Shown here: positions 1 through 8,801 of the stretch, in pieces
Layout: the number at the start of each line of letters is the position of its first letter
Numbering within the stretch: the first letter of the stretch is position 1
DNA from: Corallococcus macrosporus
Lineage (GTDB): Bacteria; Myxococcota; Myxococcia; Myxococcales; Myxococcaceae
DNA length: 64,000 nt
Assembly (NCBI RefSeq): GCF_017302985.1
Contig: NZ_JAFIMU010000007.1
Coordinates: 2,294,001-2,358,000 of the forward strand
Direction of reading: 5' to 3'
The notes under the pieces: generated by a model
Databases searched by the model: none
The model's input: the letters and a program-made list of their open reading frames with translations, nothing else
What the model was told of the DNA's origin: nothing
Made by a program: the position numbers and the translations under genes

Positions 1-2
1 TG

Positions 3-722
3 TCCTTCTTCGCGGTGCTGGTGGCGCTGTGGCGCGTGGTGCCGCCGGCGCGCGACCCGGCCGCGAAGCGCGAGCCGCTCTGGGACGGCATCCGCCGCGG
101 CATCACGGTGGCGCGCGACGACGAGGACATCTCGCTGGTGCTGACGGCCACCTTCTTCGTGGCCGCGCTGGTGGCGCCGTTCATCGGCCTGGTGCCGGTG
201 TTCGCCATCCGCGAGCTGGGCCAGGGCGCGGCGGCCACGTCGCTGCTGGTGACGTGCCAGGGCGCGGGCGCGGTGACGGCGGCGCTGTGCGTGGGCACGC
301 TCGCGGAGCTCTTCGGGCAGCGCAAGCTGCGCGGCTACGCGGCGACTACCATCGCGGTGCTGGCGGGGGTGTACTGGCTGGCGCCCACGCTCCAGGTGGC
401 CGCGGTGTGCATCTTCTTCCTCGGCGCCAACTACCTGGTGCTGATGAGCAGCCTGAGCTCCGCCTGCCAGGGCCGCGTGCCGCGCGAGCTGCAGGCGCGC
501 ATGGGCAGCCTCTACAGCATGGTGCTGGGCGCGGGCTATTCGCTGGGCGTCTGGTTCCTGGGCGCGCTCGCGGACCGCATGAACCTGCGCTTCGTGACCA
601 TCGGCGCGGCGGCCATCTTCCTGGCGCTGGTGCTCACCACGCGCCTGCTCAAGCCCGCGCGCTTCGAGAACGAGCCCCTGGCCCAGGCGGAAGTCCAGCC
701 GTTCTCCGACAGCGCGCACTGA
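3..722 (+). CDS. MFS transporter, C-terminal part (5' end outside window)
   Basis: This frame is open from the first bases of the window, so the gene starts upstream and only about 240 C-terminal residues are present. The translation holds several hydrophobic membrane segments separated by short basic loops (for example RKLRG and DRMNLR), the pattern of the C-terminal half of a major facilitator superfamily permease. The substrate cannot be read from this part. It ends 28 bases before the next gene, which has its own GGGAG ribosome site. A drug or siderophore exporter of the MFS_3 type is possible but unproven. Confidence 0.75.
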   Translation, partial: SFFAVLVALWRVVPPARDPAAKREPLWDGIRRGITVARDDEDISLVLTATFFVAALVAPFIGLVPVFAIRELGQGAAATSLLVTCQGAGAVTAALCVGTLAELFGQRKLRGYAATTIAVLAGVYWLAPTLQVAAVCIFFLGANYLVLMSSLSSACQGRVPRELQARMGSLYSMVLGAGYSLGVWFLGALADRMNLRFVTIGAAAIFLALVLTTRLLKPARFENEPLAQAEVQPFSDSAH

Positions 723-750
723 CGCGCGTTTCCCCAAAAAGGGAGTGCCC

Positions 751-1188
751 ATGGAGCCGAAGTTCCAGGTGCAGTTGAAGATCCGCAAGCCGGTGGCGCA
801 GGTGTTCGAGGCGGTGGTGAACCCCGCGAAGCTGAGCGGCTACTTCGTGACGACGAGCAGCGGTCCGCTGGCGGCGGGCACCACGGTGAAGTGGAGTTTC
901 GCGGAGGCCCCCGGCGAGTTCGACGTCATCACGCGCGAGGTGATTCCCAACGAGCGCATCGTCTTCGAGTGGCCCGCGGACCGCGGCTCCCTCACGCGCG
1001 TGGAGATGACCTTCGTGCCGCTGGACGCAGGCAACACGATGGTGAAGGTGAGCGAGTCCGGGTGGAAGCCGGATGAGAAGGGCTTCGAGGCGTCCTACGG
1101 CAACGCGGGCGGCTGGATGCACATGATGGTCTGCCTCAAGGGCTACCTGGAGTTCGGCATCAACCTCCGCGAGGGCGGGGCGCTCTGA
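751..1188 (+). CDS. SRPBCC / AHSA1-like domain protein
   Basis: A 145-residue protein starting at ATG 751, with GGGAG just upstream. The fold markers are those of the START/SRPBCC (activator of Hsp90 ATPase homologue 1-like) family: an opening strand with the KPVAQVFEAVV helix, a central strand ending in ERIVFEW, and a C-terminal amphipathic helix containing GGWMHMMVCLKGYLEFG. These proteins bind hydrophobic ligands in a helix-grip pocket, and many have no known substrate. It lies between a transporter and a secreted hydrolase with no clear functional link. Family assignment is good; function is unknown. Confidence 0.75.
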   Translation: MEPKFQVQLKIRKPVAQVFEAVVNPAKLSGYFVTTSSGPLAAGTTVKWSFAEAPGEFDVITREVIPNERIVFEWPADRGSLTRVEMTFVPLDAGNTMVKVSESGWKPDEKGFEASYGNAGGWMHMMVCLKGYLEFGINLREGGAL

Positions 1189-1259
1189 AATCCGCGACGC
1201 GGGGGAATGTCCTGGCCACACTGCCGTTCCCGCGCGTCCCGTTCCCGCCAAGGAGCCCC

Positions 1260-2279
1260 ATGTCCTCCGTCCGCGTCCCCGCCCTGCTGCTCTCCGCGCT
1301 GCTCCTGTCCGCCCCGGCCGCGAACGCGCAGGACGCGAAACGCGCACCGGAGGCGCTGGGCCTGGGCATGGAGGGCTACCCCTACCCCGCCCCGGTGCAG
1401 TTCCTGCCCGTGACGCTGGAGGGTCAGGACCTGCGCATGGCGTACATGGACGTGAAGCCCACGGCCAACGCCAACGGGCGCACGGTGGTGCTGCTGCACG
1501 GCAAGAACTTCTTCGGCGCGTACTGGAAGGACACCCTCCGCGTCCTCACGGGCGCGGGCTACCGCGTCGTCGTGCCGGACCAGGTGGGCTTCGGCAAGTC
1601 GTCCAAGCCGGCCATCGCGTACAGCTTCCACACGCTGGCGTCGCTGACGAAGCAGGTGCTGGACACGGTGGGCGTGAAGCAGGCCGCCGTCGTGGGCCAC
1701 AGCATGGGCGGCATGCTCGCCACGCGCTTCGCGCTGATGTACCCGGAGGTGACGACGCAGCTCGTGCTGGAGAATCCCATCGGGCTGGAGGACTACCGCG
1801 AGTCCGTCCCGTGGAAGTCCACCGAGGACCTCTACCAGGAGAACCTCAAGGCCACGGAGGAAGGCCTGCGCAAGTACCAGCGCGGCTACTACGTGAAGTG
1901 GAAGCCCGAGTACGACGAATACGTCCAGGTCCTCTACCGCCAGACGCTCAGCGGCGAGTACCCGCGCCTGGCCTGGGTGTCCGCCGCCACGCAGACGATG
2001 ATCTACGAGCAGCCCGTGGTGCATGAGTTCCCGAACGTGAAGGTCCCCACGCTGGTGGTGATTGGCCAGGAGGACCGCACGGTGGTGGGCAAGGGCAGCG
2101 TGCCGCCCGCGCTGCTGCCGAAGCTGGGGCAGTACCCGGCGCTGGGGAAGAAGACCGCCGCCGCCATCCCGGGCGCCACGCTGGTGGAGCTGCCCAACGT
2201 GGGCCACATCCCCCACTTCGAGGCGCCGGAGAAGTGGCACGCGGCCCTGCTGGACTTCCTGCGCAAGGGCTCGAAATAG
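1260..2279 (+). CDS. Secreted alpha/beta hydrolase
   Basis: A 339-residue protein with AGGAG before ATG 1260. The first 23 residues form a Sec signal peptide ending near ANAQ, so it is probably periplasmic or secreted. The alpha/beta hydrolase core shows the oxyanion LLHGKNFFG stretch near residue 78, the nucleophile elbow GHSMGG with Ser148, an acidic residue in GQED near 272 and the catalytic His in VGHIPHFE near 315. The triad is therefore complete. Substrate is unknown; epoxide hydrolase, haloperoxidase-like enzymes and esterases share this layout. An AraC-type gene follows after 7 bases. Confidence 0.82.
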   Translation: MSSVRVPALLLSALLLSAPAANAQDAKRAPEALGLGMEGYPYPAPVQFLPVTLEGQDLRMAYMDVKPTANANGRTVVLLHGKNFFGAYWKDTLRVLTGAGYRVVVPDQVGFGKSSKPAIAYSFHTLASLTKQVLDTVGVKQAAVVGHSMGGMLATRFALMYPEVTTQLVLENPIGLEDYRESVPWKSTEDLYQENLKATEEGLRKYQRGYYVKWKPEYDEYVQVLYRQTLSGEYPRLAWVSAATQTMIYEQPVVHEFPNVKVPTLVVIGQEDRTVVGKGSVPPALLPKLGQYPALGKKTAAAIPGATLVELPNVGHIPHFEAPEKWHAALLDFLRKGSK

Positions 2280-2286
2280 TCTCCGG

Positions 2287-3195
2287 ATGCATCGTGTCCG
2301 GGTGGTGCGCCACGCGTCCGAGCGGGGCGGATGGGAGATGGCGCTGGCCACGCCGCCCCCGGCGCTGGCGCCGCTGGTCCGGGACTACTGCGGCTATCGC
2401 GAGGCCATGCCCCAGCCCATGCGCCGGCAGGAGCTGCCCGGCGTGCAGGTGGTGCTCATCCTGGAGTTCGGTCCGCTGCTGAAGCACCTGGACGACGCGG
2501 GCCGGGTGACGCGCCACCGCTCCGGCTTCGTCGCGGGCCTGGACGAGCGCTGGAGCACCACCGAGCACGGCGGCGTGTCCCACGGGCTCCAGGTGAACCT
2601 CACGCCCCTGGGAGCGCGCAGCGTCTTCGGCGTGCCCATGCACGAGCTGTCCCACCGCGTGACGGGCCTGGAGGACCTCTGGGGCGGCGAGGCGCGGCGG
2701 CTTGTGGAGCAGTTGGAGGCGGCGCCGGACTGGGAGACGCGCTTTGCTCGCGCGGACGCCTTCCTGCTCCAGCGCGTGGAGCGCGGCCCGAAGGTGGAGG
2801 CCGGGGTGCGGTGGGCGGTGGAGCGCATCCAGCGGACGGGCGGCCAGGTGGACATCGCCACGCTGGCGGAGGAGCTGGGCCACAGCCACAAGCACCTCAT
2901 CCACCAGTTCCACGAACAGGTGGGGCTGCCTCCGAAACGGCTGGCGCGGCTGCTGCGCTTCGACCGGACGGTGGAGTGCATCAAGGCCGGTGGGCCGGTG
3001 CGCTGGGCGGAGCTGGCGGTGGAGATGGGCTACTTCGACCAGGCGCACCTGAACCGGGACTTCCGCCAGTTCACCGGCGGGCCGCCGTCCTCCCTGCTGC
3101 GCCGCTCGCTGCCCGACGCGGGCGGCTTCGAATCCGGCTCGCAGGTGAAATCCGTACAAGAAGCGCCGGAGGGGGATGGGCAGGATGCGCGGTGA
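2287..3195 (+). CDS. AraC-family transcriptional regulator
   Basis: About 302 residues from ATG 2287; an in-frame ATG at 2338 is an alternative but has no well-spaced ribosome site. The C-terminal third carries the paired helix-turn-helix of AraC/XylS regulators: IATLAEELGHSHKHLIHQF in the first motif and WAELAVEMGYFDQAHLNRDF with QFTGGPPS in the second. The N-terminal part is the variable sensor region, similar to the DUF6597-type domain of this group. It sits 7 bases after the hydrolase gene and 15 bases before a VOC gene, so it may regulate either, but no operator was identified. Confidence 0.85.
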   Translation: MHRVRVVRHASERGGWEMALATPPPALAPLVRDYCGYREAMPQPMRRQELPGVQVVLILEFGPLLKHLDDAGRVTRHRSGFVAGLDERWSTTEHGGVSHGLQVNLTPLGARSVFGVPMHELSHRVTGLEDLWGGEARRLVEQLEAAPDWETRFARADAFLLQRVERGPKVEAGVRWAVERIQRTGGQVDIATLAEELGHSHKHLIHQFHEQVGLPPKRLARLLRFDRTVECIKAGGPVRWAELAVEMGYFDQAHLNRDFRQFTGGPPSSLLRRSLPDAGGFESGSQVKSVQEAPEGDGQDAR

Positions 3196-3210
3196 AAGGA
3201 AGACATCGCC

Positions 3211-3627
3211 ATGTCCACGCCCCTGCCCAGCATCTATCCCTTCATCCACTACGCGGACCCGGAGGCCGCCCTGCGCTTCCTGAAGCAGGCCTTCGGCTGC
3301 GAGGAGCGGGTCGTCTACCGCAAGCCTGACGGTGCCATCGCCCATGTCGAGCTGACGTTGGGCCATGGGCTCGTGATGTTCGGTGGCGCGGAGGGTGGCC
3401 GGCTGAAGATGGCCGCGTCCAGGCAGGTGCCGGTGAAGAACCAGGGCATCTACGTGGTGGTGACGGACCCGGACGCGCTCTACGCGCGGGCGAAGGCCGC
3501 GGGCGCGAGCATCGCGATGGAGCTGCACGACACGGACTACGGCTCGCGGGACTTCAGTGCGCTGGACCCCGAGGGGAACGTCTGGAGTTTCGGCACGTAC
3601 CAGCCGCTCGCCGCGCCCAAGGGGTGA
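3211..3627 (+). CDS. VOC-superfamily (glyoxalase/bleomycin-resistance-like) protein
   Basis: A 138-residue protein. It opens with the PhnB/VOC pattern SIYPFIHYADPEAALRFLKQAFGCEE and later shows DPDALYARAKAAGA and a C-terminal DPEGNVWSFGTY strand, which carries the usual metal-ligand position. VOC proteins include glyoxalases, dioxygenases and antibiotic-binding proteins; nothing here fixes the substrate. AAAGGAAG lies upstream of the ATG. The close spacing to the AraC gene suggests co-transcription. Confidence 0.8.
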   Translation: MSTPLPSIYPFIHYADPEAALRFLKQAFGCEERVVYRKPDGAIAHVELTLGHGLVMFGGAEGGRLKMAASRQVPVKNQGIYVVVTDPDALYARAKAAGASIAMELHDTDYGSRDFSALDPEGNVWSFGTYQPLAAPKG

Positions 3628-3660
3628 GACAGGAGGGGCCGTCCATGCAAGGCTTTGCCC

Positions 3661-5442
3661 ATGAAGCTCTTGCTGGGACCCATCCTGTACGCCAGGGCGC
3701 AGGCCACGCCGGACCCGAAGTCCCATGACGTGTGGAGCTTCTTCGTCAACGTGTTCCTCGACAGCACGTCGGCGAAGAAGCCCCCAGCGTTGCGGCTGTG
3801 TTTCAAGGACGCGAAGGGCAAACGGGTCGCGGTGTTCGACCAGGCCACGGCCGCGGTGGACTTCACCGCGCTGCCCAAGAACACCCGGGGCGTGGTGTGG
3901 CGCTGGGAGGTCGTCCTGCCGCGCACGGACGTGGCCCAGCGGCTGTCCTATCACTTCGAATCGCCGGAGGAGCCCGGCGTGCCGGTGACCTTCGAGCGTC
4001 CGCCGCCGCGAGATGACCGGCCGCTGTCCTCGAAGGTCATCCCGCCAGAGCCGCTGGTGGTGTCGGACGTCGTCGTCCCCGCGAGGGGCGTGTCACCGAA
4101 CATCGCGTTCTTCTCCTGCAACGGCGCCAGCCGTGCGAGTGATTGGAGCGACCTGGCGCAGCCCTTCGCGCTCTGGGAGCGGATGCTGCAACACCATCAG
4201 AAGGACCCGGTGGATCCGGCGAAGACGCCGGGGTTCCAGTTGCTGCTGGGTGGTGGGGATCAGCTCTACGCGGACTCGCTGCACAACACGATGGATGTGT
4301 TGAACGCGTTCATGAAGCTGTCCCGTTCGGAGCGGAAGTCGCTGCCGGTTCCGGAGGGGCTGGAGGAGCGCCTGCTGGTGGAATACGTCTGGCTCTACCG
4401 GGAGCGGTGGGGCGGGAGCCAGGGCATCGCGCCGTTGCTCCGGCGGGTGCCGGGGCTCTTCATGTGGGACGACCACGACATCTTCGACGGGTGGGGTTCG
4501 CACGAGGAGCTCCAGCAGGCGCCCTGGTACCGGGCCATCTACAGCGCGGCGGCGAGGACGTTCGAGGCCTTCCAGCGAGGCTGGTTGGAGCAGCCGGCGC
4601 GGGCGCGCGAGCCGGACGACCGGGGCGTGGTGCAACCCGCGCGGCACTACTTCCAGACGTTCTGTTTCTCCACGGCGGACTGCGACCTGGACGTGGTGTT
4701 GCTGGACCTGAGGAGCGGGCGGACCAGCCGGGTGATCGAGACCGAAGACGCGCATCCGCAGACCGAGTTCACGGTGATGAGCCGGTCGCAGTGGGACGCG
4801 TTCGACGCCTGGAGGGACGAGCACCGCCGGCGGCCGGAGAACGGCAAGAAGGCGAGGCACGTGCTGGTGGTGTCCTCGGTGCCGCTGGTGCACCTGCGCT
4901 TCGGGCCGGCGATGGAGCGGATGAGTGGGGGAAGCATGGGGCTGCGAGACGACCTGCTGGACCAGTGGGAGTCCGCGGTGCACCGGGGCGAGCGCACGCG
5001 GCTGTTGATGAACCTGTTCTCCTTGGCGAAGAAGTCCTACTGCGCGGTGACGGTGTTGTCCGGCGACGTGCACGTGGGGGCCCGGGCGCGGGTGCGGTCA
5101 AGGAACCCGGATCACCTGGTGCCTGCATTGGGCACGGTGGGAGAGGTGTTCATCGAGCAGGTGACGTCCTCGCCCATCGTGCATCCGCCGCCGGGGTGGC
5201 TCGCGTTCAAGGGGATGCTGGCGTTGTCGGAGGATTCGAGGGAGGACCTGCCCGGGTTCCTGCACACGGAGCTGTTGCCAGTGGGCAAGGAGCTGTACCT
5301 GCGGGACCGCAACTGGCTGTCCATCCGGCTGGAGCGGCCCAAGCACCACGACACGACCGCGCGACCGAAGCTCTGGGTGAAGTGGATCGCGGAGAAGGAG
5401 GTCCTGCCCATGGAGGTGGTGGTGGAGCCACCGCCCTTCTGA
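3661..5442 (+). CDS. PhoD-like metallophosphatase, copy 1
   Basis: A 593-residue protein. The start at ATG 3661 is chosen because its N-terminus (MKLLLGPILYA) matches the paralogue at 6945. Metallophosphatase motifs appear in order: SCNGA near residue 150, GGDQLYADS near 198, MWDDHDIFDGWG near 267 and LSGDVHVGA near 465. Together these resemble the PhoD Fe/Ca-site ligands. No Tat or Sec signal is visible, unlike classical secreted PhoD, so a cytoplasmic location is inferred. It ends 4 bases before the 3' end of the opposing SitI6-like gene. The real substrate is unknown. Confidence 0.8.
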   Translation: MKLLLGPILYARAQATPDPKSHDVWSFFVNVFLDSTSAKKPPALRLCFKDAKGKRVAVFDQATAAVDFTALPKNTRGVVWRWEVVLPRTDVAQRLSYHFESPEEPGVPVTFERPPPRDDRPLSSKVIPPEPLVVSDVVVPARGVSPNIAFFSCNGASRASDWSDLAQPFALWERMLQHHQKDPVDPAKTPGFQLLLGGGDQLYADSLHNTMDVLNAFMKLSRSERKSLPVPEGLEERLLVEYVWLYRERWGGSQGIAPLLRRVPGLFMWDDHDIFDGWGSHEELQQAPWYRAIYSAAARTFEAFQRGWLEQPARAREPDDRGVVQPARHYFQTFCFSTADCDLDVVLLDLRSGRTSRVIETEDAHPQTEFTVMSRSQWDAFDAWRDEHRRRPENGKKARHVLVVSSVPLVHLRFGPAMERMSGGSMGLRDDLLDQWESAVHRGERTRLLMNLFSLAKKSYCAVTVLSGDVHVGARARVRSRNPDHLVPALGTVGEVFIEQVTSSPIVHPPPGWLAFKGMLALSEDSREDLPGFLHTELLPVGKELYLRDRNWLSIRLERPKHHDTTARPKLWVKWIAEKEVLPMEVVVEPPPF

Positions 5443-5446
5443 GGCT

Positions 5447-6172
5447 TCAGCGGACCGGAAGCTCCCGGAAGGAGATGCCCGTCCAACCGCCCTGCTCCAC
5501 CGCGTCCTTGAACCGCTCCGTGCCGATGAGGACGGTGCTGTAGTTGCCAACTCGGAACAGGTCCATGTCCGTGGGCAATGAAGCACCGTCGAGAATGGGA
5601 TCATCCGGAAGACGGAGGCCCAGGCGTCCGCAGGTGGCGCATGGCGGCGCCAGATCCGGCGGGAAACAATCTGGATGCAGCAGGCCTCTGGGTTCGAGCT
5701 GGAGTTCGAGGACGTCCGGAGGAGGCTTCTGCCGGAAGTACAACTCTGTCCGACATCCCTGAAGGCCACGCACGCCTGCCGACTGGAGGGCTTCGAGCGT
5801 GTCGCGCCGCAGGACGATCAGACAATCCTCAAGTCCAGCGAAGCCCTCGAACTGACCGGAGGCGCGGCCCACCAGCGGGCCGAAATTGGTGCCAGGTGGA
5901 AGTCTTGCGTTGGGAGGCGTCAGGGGACGCACCAACTCCCGGAGACGAACCAACTCGGAGAAGGGCTCTGCTCGGGGCTCTTTGAATTCCGCCTCTTCAG
6001 GCAGCTCGGACAGGTCGACCCCTGGATAGAACTGGGCGGAGACGCTCCAGGTCGCTCCACATCCGGGGCAGTTCTTCAGGCCGGGCAATCCCCATTTATG
6101 CGCGGCATCGATGAGGCCGTTGCGGCGGAAGTTGGCGGTCTTGTCGTGGCGAAGGTGAAAAAACCGGGTCAT
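5447..6172 (-). CDS. SitI6-like double-CXXCG immunity protein
   Basis: A 241-residue soluble protein with no signal peptide. It carries two CXXCG motifs, CPGCG at residues 35-39 and CATCG at 178-182, the defining mark of the myxobacterial double-CXXCG paralogous family used as immunity partners of SitA6-type toxins. The four cysteines could bind zinc. It starts 6 bases after the stop of the lipoprotein toxin gene on the same strand, so the two are almost certainly one transcript. Expected role: cytoplasmic neutralisation of the cognate toxin. Family call is from recognition, not a search. Confidence 0.8.
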   Translation of the reverse strand: MTRFFHLRHDKTANFRRNGLIDAAHKWGLPGLKNCPGCGATWSVSAQFYPGVDLSELPEEAEFKEPRAEPFSELVRLRELVRPLTPPNARLPPGTNFGPLVGRASGQFEGFAGLEDCLIVLRRDTLEALQSAGVRGLQGCRTELYFRQKPPPDVLELQLEPRGLLHPDCFPPDLAPPCATCGRLGLRLPDDPILDGASLPTDMDLFRVGNYSTVLIGTERFKDAVEQGGWTGISFRELPVR

Positions 6173-6178
6173 GGACGG

Positions 6179-6832
6179 TCAGTTGTACTTCTCGATAGGC
6201 CCACCCAGAAGCTGGAAGCGGTAGATGAGTTCCCCAGCGTGTTTGAAGATCTCCGGTGCTTGGGCGTCCTCGTTCTCCTTCCGGAACTCACGCCACGCTT
6301 GGTTCCACAATCCTCCTTTTGGTCCTCCACCATGGATGCGTCGGTGGATGTGCACAGGGATGGGGAGGGTGTACTGGTGGATGTCGATGCCTTTACGAGC
6401 GAACCACTCCGCGAGGCGCTGTTCCTGCGGGAAGATGTGGTGCTTCTGGAACTGCCCCGCCGGTAGCTGCCTCAGCGGAGGCACGGGCTTGGGTGTCCCG
6501 TACCAGGGGAACACCATCACCGGTTCCACATCTCCCGGCAGGCCCATGCTGCCGCCCCAGTTGCGCCGGGGTCCGCTTCCCGGCGCGGGCGCTACGGCTA
6601 CAGGTGGCGGCCTTGGCGGCAGTCCGCGTGCCAGCACCACCTCTCCGGGCACGTCCTCGCACCGGAAGAAGCCGCAGGCCGTGTCCCCACACACCAGGGT
6701 CACACAGGCGTCGCTGCTTGCGTCACCGCACTCGGCTTCGGCTTCGTCCCAGCGCTGCTGAAGCGGCGTGCCGGACGCGCACGCGGCCATCCAGAGCACC
6801 ATTGCGCAGAATGTCAGGCTTTTCGTCATCAT
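6179..6832 (-). CDS. SitA6-like polymorphic toxin lipoprotein
   Basis: A 217-residue protein starting at 6832, with GGAGG about 13 bases upstream. The N-terminus is a short lipoprotein signal with lipobox MAAC and lipidated Cys18. Cysteine-rich CGDASSDAC...CGDTACGFF follows, typical of the TIGR02269 myxobacterial lipoproteins. The C-terminal toxin region has a histidine-dense core: HHIFPQE at 131-137, then H152, H161, H163 and H167, suggestive of an HNH/AHH-type nuclease. Sit lipoproteins pass between kin cells by TraA/TraB outer membrane exchange and kill cells lacking the immunity protein, here encoded just downstream. Toxin chemistry is inferred. Confidence 0.78.
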   Translation of the reverse strand: MMTKSLTFCAMVLWMAACASGTPLQQRWDEAEAECGDASSDACVTLVCGDTACGFFRCEDVPGEVVLARGLPPRPPPVAVAPAPGSGPRRNWGGSMGLPGDVEPVMVFPWYGTPKPVPPLRQLPAGQFQKHHIFPQEQRLAEWFARKGIDIHQYTLPIPVHIHRRIHGGGPKGGLWNQAWREFRKENEDAQAPEIFKHAGELIYRFQLLGGPIEKYN

Positions 6833-6944
6833 GGAAAGCCTAGCACCTCCACAGCAATCACCTGCCTGCCCATGGACGCTCAGTGGCAATCCATGTCAGG
6901 GTTTGGCCCGCTGGACCACAAGGACTCATGAGCCGGGGGAAATC

Positions 6945-8801
6945 ATGGAGCTATTGCTGGGACCCATCCTCTACGCGAAGGAACAGGTGACCTATGACCC
7001 TCAGGGTGAGGATACCTGGAGTTTCTTCCTCAACCTGTTCCTGAGAGGCACGGACCCGAAGCAGCCTCTCCCAATGAGGCTCTGCTTCACGGATGAGCAG
7101 GGGGCGAAAGTATTTACCTCCGAAGAGGCTCGGCCCGCGGCGGATTTCAGCTGGCTGCAGGGGCATGCATCAGGAGTCGTGTGGCGGTGGGAAGTCATCC
7201 TCCCGCGCAAGTCCGAAGCGCGGCGGTTGAAGTACCACTTCGAAGACCCTGCTCAACCCGATCGTCCCTTCTCCTTCCAACCGCCAGCGCTCCCAAAGGA
7301 TCAAACGCTGTCCTATGTGTTCCCGAAACAGCCTCTGGTTGTGGATGATGTGATTGTCCCCGCCGAGGGGGCGTCACCACGAATCGCGTTCTTTTCGTGC
7401 AACGGATCCGAAGATCAAAAGAAGGACGATCAGGACAGTGATGAGTCCCGCGGTCTCTGGGAGAGGATGCTGGATGAGCACCGGTCTGCCCCTGGGCACC
7501 CCCGGAAGCCCTCCGGTTTCCAGTTGCTCATCGGAGGTGGGGATCAGGTCTACGCGGATTCAATCCGGGCGTCGATGAATGAAATGAAGCCGATCCGGAA
7601 GTTGTCGAACACGCTCCGTGAACCTGTGCCAAACGGCTTCGCGGATCGGGTAATGGCAGAGTACGTCGAGCTGTATCAGGAGCAGTGGAATGGAGCTCAA
7701 GGCATCGCGCCGATGCTGGCACGGGTCCCCGGCCTGTTCATGTGGGACGATCACGACATCTTCGATGGCTGGGGATCGTACGAGGATTTGCAGCAGACGC
7801 CCTGGTTCCAGGACATCTACAGCGCGGCGGCGCGTGCCTTCGAAGCCTTCCAGATCGGTCACCTGGAGAGTCCCAAAACACCACGGCTGCCCGATGTTGG
7901 ACCCTGGACGCCTGAGCAGAAGCGCCATTACTTCCAGGCCATGACCTTCTCCAGCAAGGATTGTGACCTGGACGTGGTCATGCTGGATCTTCGCAGCGGG
8001 CGCACGAGCCCCCCGGCGAAGGGCAAGACGAAGGGCCGGGGCAATGGCGAGTTTCCGGTGATGAGCGAAGGCCAGTGGAAGGCCTTTGATGACTGGCGGG
8101 AAGCCTGTTGTCAGCGCAAGACCAAGAAAGAGGGCTACAAGGCCCATCACATCTTGGTGGTGTCCTCGATTCCCGTGGTCCACCTGCGCTTCAGCAAGGA
8201 GTTGGAGAGCCTGGCGGGACGATTCACCGAACTTCGTGACGATATGTTGGATCAGTGGGAGTCGCAGATACACCGGGGGGAGCGCACGCGACTGATCATG
8301 GACTTGTTCTCATTGGCCAAGCGGTCGAGCGCCTCCGTGACAGTGCTGTCGGGTGACGTCCACCTGGGGGCCTGGGGTCGCATCCGGTCACGCCATCCCG
8401 AGCACCAGTTGGATACCCAAACGGCGGTGGGTGAAGCCATCATCGAACAGATCACGTCCTCTCCCATCAGCAATAAACCTCCGGACCTGCTGCGGTTCCT
8501 CGGCATCCTGGCGGCGTCCAAGGACAGCACCGAAAACCTGCACTACTTCCTTCAGACGGAGCTCTTGCCCGTGGGCCACGACCTCTACTTGCGGGAGCGC
8601 AACTGGCTGGCAATCCGCGTGGAACCCTCACGACTCGACCCACCCCAGCCAAAGCTCTGGGCCCGCTGGGTCGCGGAGAAAAGCCCCCTCTCGATGGAGG
8701 TGGTGGTCGCGCCGCCGCGTCCGTTGCCTCTCAAGAAGGAGTCGCCGAAAGCGGACGGGCTGCTCCCACCCGACGGAACAGCCCGCCCTCCCCTTTCCTA
8801 A
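6945..8801 (+). CDS. PhoD-like metallophosphatase, copy 2
   Basis: A 618-residue paralogue of the protein at 3661, from ATG 6945. The same motifs occur at matching places: SCNGS, GGDQVYADS near 198, MWDDHDIFDGWG near 265 and LSGDVHLGA near 467. As in copy 1, no signal peptide is present. Codon use is visibly less GC-biased than in copy 1, with more A/T-ending codons. This suggests a different history, perhaps arrival with the adjoining toxin pair. Its stop codon overlaps the thrA stop by about 3 bases (CTAA at 8798-8801), so the two genes converge tightly. Confidence 0.8.
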   Translation: MELLLGPILYAKEQVTYDPQGEDTWSFFLNLFLRGTDPKQPLPMRLCFTDEQGAKVFTSEEARPAADFSWLQGHASGVVWRWEVILPRKSEARRLKYHFEDPAQPDRPFSFQPPALPKDQTLSYVFPKQPLVVDDVIVPAEGASPRIAFFSCNGSEDQKKDDQDSDESRGLWERMLDEHRSAPGHPRKPSGFQLLIGGGDQVYADSIRASMNEMKPIRKLSNTLREPVPNGFADRVMAEYVELYQEQWNGAQGIAPMLARVPGLFMWDDHDIFDGWGSYEDLQQTPWFQDIYSAAARAFEAFQIGHLESPKTPRLPDVGPWTPEQKRHYFQAMTFSSKDCDLDVVMLDLRSGRTSPPAKGKTKGRGNGEFPVMSEGQWKAFDDWREACCQRKTKKEGYKAHHILVVSSIPVVHLRFSKELESLAGRFTELRDDMLDQWESQIHRGERTRLIMDLFSLAKRSSASVTVLSGDVHLGAWGRIRSRHPEHQLDTQTAVGEAIIEQITSSPISNKPPDLLRFLGILAASKDSTENLHYFLQTELLPVGHDLYLRERNWLAIRVEPSRLDPPQPKLWARWVAEKSPLSMEVVVAPPRPLPLKKESPKADGLLPPDGTARPPLS

